DNA of 64,000 nucleotides. It comes from Bacillota bacterium. Lineage in GTDB: Bacteria; Bacillota; Bacilli; Alicyclobacillales; SLC66. Positions within the stretch are counted from its first letter, which is position 1. Each line of letters begins with the position of its first letter. The translations under genes and the position numbers were made by a program. This document shows positions 59,079-64,000 of the stretch, one piece after another. The notes under the pieces are model-generated. The model was not told the DNA's origin. It worked only from the letters and a program-made list of their open reading frames with translations, and made no database searches. The stretch covers positions 1-64,000 of the forward strand of contig JAKACX010000006.1 of NCBI GenBank assembly GCA_021821055.1. Reading direction: 5' to 3'.

Positions 59079-60422
59079 TCAACTGTGACGGGCATCCCGC
59101 CACACGACGCCGGCGTGATCGACCCGCGCCAGAATGATCTGCTTTGCGCTCCCCGCCTGCTCGCCCAGCGTAAACGCGCCCTCCAGTTGCGCCAGTGCGC
59201 TCTGCAGGCGCCCGCCGTCCGAGGCGTACACGGTCGCAAGCGCCTCCCCCGCCCTGCACGCGTCGCCGACCCGCCTGTGCAGCAGCACGCCCGCCCGCGG
59301 ATCCACCGCTTCATCCTTGCGCTCCCTGCCCGCGCCCGACAGCGCGGCCGCGCGACCCACAGCCAGCGCGTCGACCCCGCGCACCCAGCCGTCCACCGGA
59401 GCGCGCCACACCTCGCGTACAGGGGACGGCTCGGGCAGTTCCGGCATTCCGTCCTCACGGTCCCACTGACCGCCTTGCGCCATCACCATCGCGCGCAGCT
59501 TGCGCAACCCGGCGCCGCTTCGGAGCGCGTCCTTCACCGCGATGCGCGCCGCCTCCAACCCCCGTCTGTCGTGCGTCTGCGCCACCATCTCGCTTGCCAG
59601 GGCGACGGCAATCTCGGTCAAATCGTCGGGTCCGGCGCCGCGCAGGGTGCGGACCGCCTCCTCCACCTCGAGCGCGTTGCCCACGGCGTGGCCGAGCGGT
59701 TGCTCCATGTCCGAGATGAGCGCGACAACGCGCCTGCCCGCGTGTTCACCGATGTCGACCATGGCCCTGGCAAGGTCCACCGCCTGTTCGGGCGTCTTCA
59801 TGAACGCACCGCTGCCTGCCTTGACGTCCAGCACGATATTGTGCGCGCCGGCAGCCAGCTTCTTGCTCATGATTGAAGCCGCGATCAGGGGCAATGAGTC
59901 GACTGTCGCCGTGACGTCGCGCAAGGCGTACAACAATTTGTCCGCCGGCGCCAGATCCCCGGATTGACCCGCCACCACAAGGCCCACCTCATCGACCTGG
60001 CGGTCAAACTCTTCCCGCGTGAGCGTTGTCCGCAAGCCGGCGATGGATTCGAGCTTGTCGACCGTGCCGCCCGTGTGCGACAGGCCGCGCCCGGACATCT
60101 TGGCCACCTTCGCGCCCGCGGCGGCGGCCAGGGGCGCGGCCACGAGCGACGTCTTGTCCCCCACGCCGCCCGTGCTGTGCTTGTCCGCCGAGCGCGCGCC
60201 ATAGCGCGCCAAATCGAGCAACTCGCCGGACTGCGCCAGCGCCATGGTCAAATCCGCCGTCTCGCGCGGCGTCATCCCGCGGAAATACACTGCCATCAAC
60301 CATGCGGACACCTGGTAGTCGGGCACCTGCCCAGCGGTGTAGGCCGCGATAAAAGCGTGAATCACGTCCGTGGAATGGGTGTGTCCGTCGCGCTTTTCCT
60401 GGATGACGTCGATCGCTCTCAT
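59079..60422 (-). CDS. pdp: Pyrimidine-nucleoside phosphorylase
   Basis: Splits uridine and thymidine with phosphate to give the base and ribose-1-phosphate. 447 residues with the family signature KHSTGGVGDKTSL (about 81-93), KMSGRGLSHTGGT, and DVKAGSGAFMKT. The ATG at 60422 follows AAAGGGG and overlaps the deoB stop by four bases. With DeoB it channels pentose to central metabolism. Confidence 0.95.
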   Translation of the reverse strand: MRAIDVIQEKRDGHTHSTDVIHAFIAAYTAGQVPDYQVSAWLMAVYFRGMTPRETADLTMALAQSGELLDLARYGARSADKHSTGGVGDKTSLVAAPLAAAAGAKVAKMSGRGLSHTGGTVDKLESIAGLRTTLTREEFDRQVDEVGLVVAGQSGDLAPADKLLYALRDVTATVDSLPLIAASIMSKKLAAGAHNIVLDVKAGSGAFMKTPEQAVDLARAMVDIGEHAGRRVVALISDMEQPLGHAVGNALEVEEAVRTLRGAGPDDLTEIAVALASEMVAQTHDRRGLEAARIAVKDALRSGAGLRKLRAMVMAQGGQWDREDGMPELPEPSPVREVWRAPVDGWVRGVDALAVGRAAALSGAGRERKDEAVDPRAGVLLHRRVGDACRAGEALATVYASDGGRLQSALAQLEGAFTLGEQAGSAKQIILARVDHAGVVWRDARHS

Positions 60423-61594
60423 GAAAACGCCCCTTTCACCAAAGGCCAAAAGCTTTCGCCGACGTCCTGCGACACGCCGAAGTACTCGGCAACCGTTGCG
60501 CCAAGGTCGGCAAACGTCGCGCGCCTACCAATGTCGACGGCGCGCGCCATGCGGGGCGTGTACACCAAGACGGGCACCGCTTCGCGCGTGTGGTCGGTGC
60601 CCGCGGTGGTCGGATCGCACCCGTGATCGGCCGTGATGATCAGGACGTCGTCAGGTTCCAGGCGTGCGACGATGTCTGGCAATGCCCGATCGAACGCCTC
60701 GATCGCCCGCGCGAATCCCTGCGGATCGTTTCGGTGTCCGTAAAGCATGTCGAAGTCGACCAGATTGGCAAACAGGAGAGCCGGCGCCCGAAGGTCTGCG
60801 AGCGCCGCCTTAATCCGCTCCACGCCGTCGCGGTTGTCCACGGTGTGCACCGACCGCCCGATCCCGCGACCGCCGTAGATGTCCTCGATTTTCCCGATCG
60901 CATGGACCGGGATGCCGGCGCCCGCAAGCGTCGTGAGCAGCGTCGGGCCGAAATCAAGCGAGAAGTCCCGCCGGTTCGCCGTGCGCTTGTAGGCGCCTGA
61001 CGTCCCGACGAACGGACGCGCGATGACGCGGCCGACGCCGTCTCGTCCCTGCAGGAGGCCGCGCGCGACCTGGCACATCTCGTACAGTCGGTCAGGCGGA
61101 ATCACCGACTCGTGCGCCGCCAGTTGAAAGACGCTGTCCGCAGACGTGTAGACAATCGGCTTCCCGGTGCGGACGTGTTCATCCCCGAGCGAGCGAATGA
61201 TCTCCGTGCCGCTCGCGGGCACATTGCCCAGCGTCCCGCGCCCGATCAGGCGCTCGAACGGCTCCATCACCCTTGGCGGAAATCCGTCCGGATACACGGG
61301 CAACGGCTCGCGCAGCACGACCCCCACCATTTCGAAGTGCCCGTTTGTCGTGTCCTTGCCGGCCGATTGCGGCGTCATGCTTCCGTAGGCGCCGCGGACG
61401 TCCACGTCCCGCCACCCGTCCAGCCCGGCGACGCGCGCCAACCCCATGGACGCCATGCGTGAAACGTCCAATCCCCCTGCCGCCTGCGCCACGTGCAGCA
61501 GGGTATCTGCGTCCTCATCCCCGTAGGCCGCCGCATCGCGCGCGTGGCCGACCCCGACCGAATCGAGCACAATCCATACCACTCGGCCACTCAT
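60419..61594 (-). CDS. deoB: Phosphopentomutase
   Basis: Converts (deoxy)ribose-1-phosphate to 5-phosphate. 391 residues of the alkaline-phosphatase-like fold, with metal site VLDSVGVG, the threonine in GKDTTNGH, and ITADHGCDPTT. It overlaps xerD in an ATGA junction and pdp by four bases, giving a tight xerD-deoB-pdp run as in Bacillus (ripX-drm). Confidence 0.95.
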   Translation of the reverse strand: MSGRVVWIVLDSVGVGHARDAAAYGDEDADTLLHVAQAAGGLDVSRMASMGLARVAGLDGWRDVDVRGAYGSMTPQSAGKDTTNGHFEMVGVVLREPLPVYPDGFPPRVMEPFERLIGRGTLGNVPASGTEIIRSLGDEHVRTGKPIVYTSADSVFQLAAHESVIPPDRLYEMCQVARGLLQGRDGVGRVIARPFVGTSGAYKRTANRRDFSLDFGPTLLTTLAGAGIPVHAIGKIEDIYGGRGIGRSVHTVDNRDGVERIKAALADLRAPALLFANLVDFDMLYGHRNDPQGFARAIEAFDRALPDIVARLEPDDVLIITADHGCDPTTAGTDHTREAVPVLVYTPRMARAVDIGRRATFADLGATVAEYFGVSQDVGESFWPLVKGAFS

Positions 61595-62508
61595 GGCGAC
61601 CAGTCCTTTCCGTCGTTCCGCCTGGCGCGCGGATGAGCCTTCATGTAGACTTCGCGCAACCTCTCGTGTGTCACATGCGTATAGATCTGGGTTGTAGAGA
61701 TATCGGCGTGTCCCAACATCTCCTGCACCGCCCTCAGGTCGGCGCCGTTCTCCAGGAGATGGGTTGCAAACGAGTGGCGCAGAGTGTGCGGTGTGATGAC
61801 GGTGTGGATATTGGCCTGGAGCGCGTACTTCTTGATGATCTTCCAAAATCCCTGGCGCGTGAGACGCTCGCCGAGATGATTCACAAACAGCGCGCTCTGC
61901 GTCGCATCCTTCACCAGCGTGGGCCGGGCGTTGCGCACGTAGTCTGTGACCGCCTGCGCCGCCAGCCTGCCAAACGGGACGATCCGCTCTTTCGATCCCT
62001 TGCCGAAGCACTGCAGAAAGGTAGCGGCCAGATTGACGTCGACCACCCGCAGGGAGATCAGCTCGGACACGCGCAGGCCCGTAGCGTAGAGCAGTTCGAG
62101 CATCGCGCGGTCGCGTACGCCGATCGCCGACGGACCCATCGGCTGTGCGAGCAGCTGGACGACCTCGTCCGCCGTCATGACGCGCGGAAGGCGCCGCGTC
62201 TGCCGTGGAGACGGCAGGTCCACCGCAGGATCGTCAGCGGTGACGCCTTCGCGCACCAGAAACGAGTGAAACGCGCGAATGCTCGCCACGTTGCGCGACA
62301 CGGTCGCGGACGCCCGCCCGCGCTCGCGCAAGTCCTGCAGATAGCCTGTGATGGCGACCGGCTCCACGCGGTGGACGTCCACGATGCCCGCGCGTTCGAG
62401 AAATCCCACGTAGGCCGTGAGATCGCGCTCATACGACTCCAGCGTATTTGGCGCGAGTCCCCGTTCGACCGCCATGTAGTGCACAAACGACTCGACGAGT
62501 GAATCCAA
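61591..62508 (-). CDS. xerD: Tyrosine recombinase XerD
   Basis: Chromosome dimer resolution recombinase. 305 residues; all catalytic residues are seen: arginine in YATGLRVSELI, lysine in GKGSKERIV, histidine-arginine in HTLRHSFATHLL, histidine in LGHADIS, and tyrosine in TTQIYTHV. The N-terminal SAM-like domain binds DNA. TTG start at 62508 after GAGGGAC. Confidence 0.95.
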   Translation of the reverse strand: MDSLVESFVHYMAVERGLAPNTLESYERDLTAYVGFLERAGIVDVHRVEPVAITGYLQDLRERGRASATVSRNVASIRAFHSFLVREGVTADDPAVDLPSPRQTRRLPRVMTADEVVQLLAQPMGPSAIGVRDRAMLELLYATGLRVSELISLRVVDVNLAATFLQCFGKGSKERIVPFGRLAAQAVTDYVRNARPTLVKDATQSALFVNHLGERLTRQGFWKIIKKYALQANIHTVITPHTLRHSFATHLLENGADLRAVQEMLGHADISTTQIYTHVTHERLREVYMKAHPRARRNDGKDWSP

Positions 62509-62547
62509 CGCCTGTCCCTCTTTTCAGAACACATGTTTCGAGTGTCC

Positions 62548-62709
62548 TCAGGGGCCTGCGAGCCACAAATCGGCAATTTCCCGGAGGACCGGGTCGCGTG
62601 CAGGGAAGCCCGCAGCATGTCTCTCAAGTTCACTCGAGACATTCTGCTGCACCAGAAACAGCGCCCAGCTCAAAACGACAAACACCAGTGCCGCAAACGG
62701 CCGTTGCAT
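62548..62709 (-). CDS. Small membrane protein next to xerD
   Basis: 53 residues with one N-terminal membrane segment (about 3-20, RPFAALVFVVLSWALFLVQQ) and an acidic-basic tail. The ATG at 62709 follows GGGGGGA. Bacillus has a small membrane protein gene (yqzK) at the same place before xerD, but homology is not established. It ends 39 bases before xerD. Confidence 0.6.
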   Translation of the reverse strand: MQRPFAALVFVVLSWALFLVQQNVSSELERHAAGFPARDPVLREIADLWLAGP

Positions 62710-62837
62710 CGCCTGTCCCCCCGCATCATCGTATGCGGCGGCGGCGCGGTCCATGCGGACTGGCCCGCAACTCCCCTGGGGACCTGGTCGCGCCTGGCCT
62801 GATCATCGAGATTGCGGCACGCACATAACGGTACATA

Positions 62838-62869
62838 CAGCGTCCGACTAACGCCTCGGACGCTGTACG
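62838..62869 (-). terminator. 12-base stem-loop after ald
   Basis: TACAGCGTCCGA (62838-62849) pairs exactly with TCGGACGCTGTA (62858-62869). It lies between ald and the small membrane protein. No T run. One arm is part of the dispersed repeat. Confidence 0.5.
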
Positions 62870-62915
62870 TGGAGTGACCACGCCTGCATGGCGGACTTTT
62901 TCACAGTTCCCCTAG
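62861..62915. repeat. Dispersed intergenic repeat, copy B
   Basis: Aligns with 7181-7240; the 25 bases at 62891-62915 are identical in both. As in copy A, the repeat starts at a TAG stop codon (of ald) on the minus strand and reads into the intergenic region. The hairpin at 62838-62869 next to it is not shared with copy A. Confidence 0.85.
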
Positions 62916-64000
62916 GCAGGATTGGCGGACATCCGTCCGCCTCCGAGCGCCTGGTCAAGCGCCGTGTAGGGCATCTGCAGACCTGTCGCGACGGCCTCAT
63001 ACGTGAGGCACCCCGCCGTGACGTTCACGCCCCTGGCCAGCGCCGGATTGCTCGCGACCGCGTCGCGAAAGCCTCTGTTCGCGATCTGCAGGGCGTACGA
63101 CAGGGTGACGTTCGTCAGCGCCAGCGTGGAGGTGCGCGGGACGGCCCCAGGCATGTTGGCCACCGCGTAGTGAATGACGCCGAACTTTTCGTACGTCGGA
63201 TGGCTGTGCGTCGTCACGCGGTCGATCGTTTCGATCGACCCGCCCTGGTCGATGGCGACGTCGACGATCACCGATCCGCGGGCCATCTGCCGGACCATGT
63301 CTTGCGCGACCAGCTTCGGCGCGCGCGATCCGGGGATGAGCACCGCGCCGATCAACAGGTCCGCGCTCCGGACGGCTTCCTCAATATTGTACTCATTCGA
63401 CATAAGCGTCCTCAGGCGGCCGCCAAACATGTCGTCGAGCACCCTCAGGCGCTCCGGATTGACATCGACGATCGTGACTTCGGCTCCCGTCCCGAGCGCC
63501 ATCTTCGCGGCGTTCGTGCCGACGATGCCGCCGCCGATAATCACGACGCGCCCCGGCAGCACACCCGGCACCCCACCGAGCAGGATACCGCGTCCACCCT
63601 GCGATTTCTCCAGGAACTGGGCGCCGATCTGCACCGCCATGCGGCCCGCCACCTCGCTCATGGGCGTGAGCAGCGGCAACGAGCGGTCCGGCAACTGAAT
63701 GGTCTCATACGCAATCGCCGTCACGCCCGAGTCCATGAGAGCCTGGGTCAACGTCGGCTCGGGGGCGAGGTGAAGGTAGGTAAAAAGGATCAGATTCCGC
63801 CGGAAGTATGCGTACTCTGACGCAAGCGGCTCTTTGACCTTCATCACCACGTCCGCCCGTCCCCAGACTTCGCCCGGATCCGAGACGAGCAGCGCGCCCG
63901 CGCCGCGGTAGTCTTCGTCGAGAAAGCCGCTTCCCGCGCCCGCCTCCCGTTCGACGAGCACCTGATGGCCCGCCCCGGACATCGCCCGCGCACCCGCCGG
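62912..64000 (-). CDS. ald: Alanine dehydrogenase, partial at right edge
   Basis: Oxidises L-alanine to pyruvate and ammonia with NAD. About 362 residues to the right edge; the first few, including the usual start, are outside. The visible part opens [21 protein letters not shown], then [11 protein letters not shown], the NAD fold [17 protein letters not shown] (about 180), and [12 protein letters not shown]. In Bacillus Ald helps use alanine during sporulation and germination. The stop codon opens the dispersed repeat. Confidence 0.95.
   Translation of the reverse strand, partial: PAGARAMSGAGHQVLVEREAGAGSGFLDEDYRGAGALLVSDPGEVWGRADVVMKVKEPLASEYAYFRRNLILFTYLHLAPEPTLTQALMDSGVTAIAYETIQLPDRSLPLLTPMSEVAGRMAVQIGAQFLEKSQGGRGILLGGVPGVLPGRVVIIGGGIVGTNAAKMALGTGAEVTIVDVNPERLRVLDDMFGGRLRTLMSNEYNIEEAVRSADLLIGAVLIPGSRAPKLVAQDMVRQMARGSVIVDVAIDQGGSIETIDRVTTHSHPTYEKFGVIHYAVANMPGAVPRTSTLALTNVTLSYALQIANRGFRDAVASNPALARGVNVTAGCLTYEAVATGLQMPYTALDQALGGGRMSANPA

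Noticed and set aside
62888-63820. 310-codon plus-strand frame starting MADFFTVPL in repeat copy B
   Set aside because: It runs antisense through ald; the start peptide only reflects the repeat core.
1-64000. tRNA, rRNA, CRISPR, insertion sequence or prophage
   Set aside because: No cloverleaf, regular spacer array, transposase or phage structural gene was seen; xerD is a chromosomal recombinase.

Overview
The window reads as a chromosomal segment of an endospore-forming, high-GC member of the Bacillales, most like Alicyclobacillaceae. The reasons are the sporulation genes (spoIIAA-spoIIAB-sigF, dacF, dacB, spmA-spmB, ytfJ, sleB-ypeB), Bacillus-type regulators (CcpA, MecA, ResD-ResE) and gene order that follows Bacillus subtilis over long stretches. 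No rRNA, tRNA, CRISPR array, prophage or insertion sequence was seen. Most genes lie on the minus strand. Starts are often GTG or TTG behind a strong Shine-Dalgarno (SD) sequence.

Layout, left to right. 1-7.1 kb: minus-strand block cmk, plsC-like, small membrane protein, S1-repeat protein, PDZ/radical-SAM protein, der, plsY and gpsA (cut by the left edge). 7.2-10 kb: PilZ c-di-GMP receptor and the germination pair sleB-ypeB. 10.2-14.5 kb: zinc-ribbon protein, glutamate dehydrogenase, D-Ala-D-Ala ligase, M20 amidohydrolase and mecA. 14.8-18.5 kb: two small helical proteins, a UvrD-like helicase and ccpA in one run. 18.5-22.6 kb: sprT-like, a plus-strand phosphoesterase, folE, a methyltransferase and an NlpC/P60 protein. 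22.7-27.6 kb: a large glutamate synthase gene behind a ykkC-type riboswitch leader. 27.6-32.3 kb: accessory genes (protease, DUF1450, DUF2797, PrsW, sirtuin). 32.3-34.4 kb: T-box leader and serA. 34.5-39.1 kb: moaA, a secreted protein, an XRE regulator, a PHP phosphatase and a CoA-binding protein. 39.2-47.5 kb: resD-resE, rluB, spmA-spmB, dacB, ytfJ and scpA-scpB. 47.5-52.8 kb: M50 protease, a spermidine-synthase-like protein, and the riboflavin operon behind an FMN riboswitch. 53.1-56.2 kb: lysA and the spoIIA operon. 56.4-64 kb: an XRE-TPR regulator divergent from spoIIA, then dacF, pdp, deoB, xerD and ald (cut by the right edge).

Functionally the window combines phospholipid synthesis (gpsA, plsY, plsC), nitrogen balance (glutamate dehydrogenase against glutamate synthase), cell-wall and cortex remodelling (ddl, dacB, dacF, sleB, NlpC/P60), forespore control (SpoIIAA/AB/SigmaF), respiration control (ResDE) and cofactor synthesis (riboflavin, folate/pterin, molybdopterin). 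RNA control is unusually visible: FMN riboswitch, T-box and ykkC-type riboswitch, each followed by an intrinsic terminator.

The least explained items are: a roughly 55-bp repeat that starts at the stop codons of two genes 56 kb apart; two unreported 56-58 residue paralogous proteins; a Spo0A-like box shared by spoIIA and a divergent XRE-TPR regulator; a phosphoesterase that seems to start at ATT; and a helicase cassette fused to ccpA. Calls are based on reading the sequence only; family names come from recognition, not searches.
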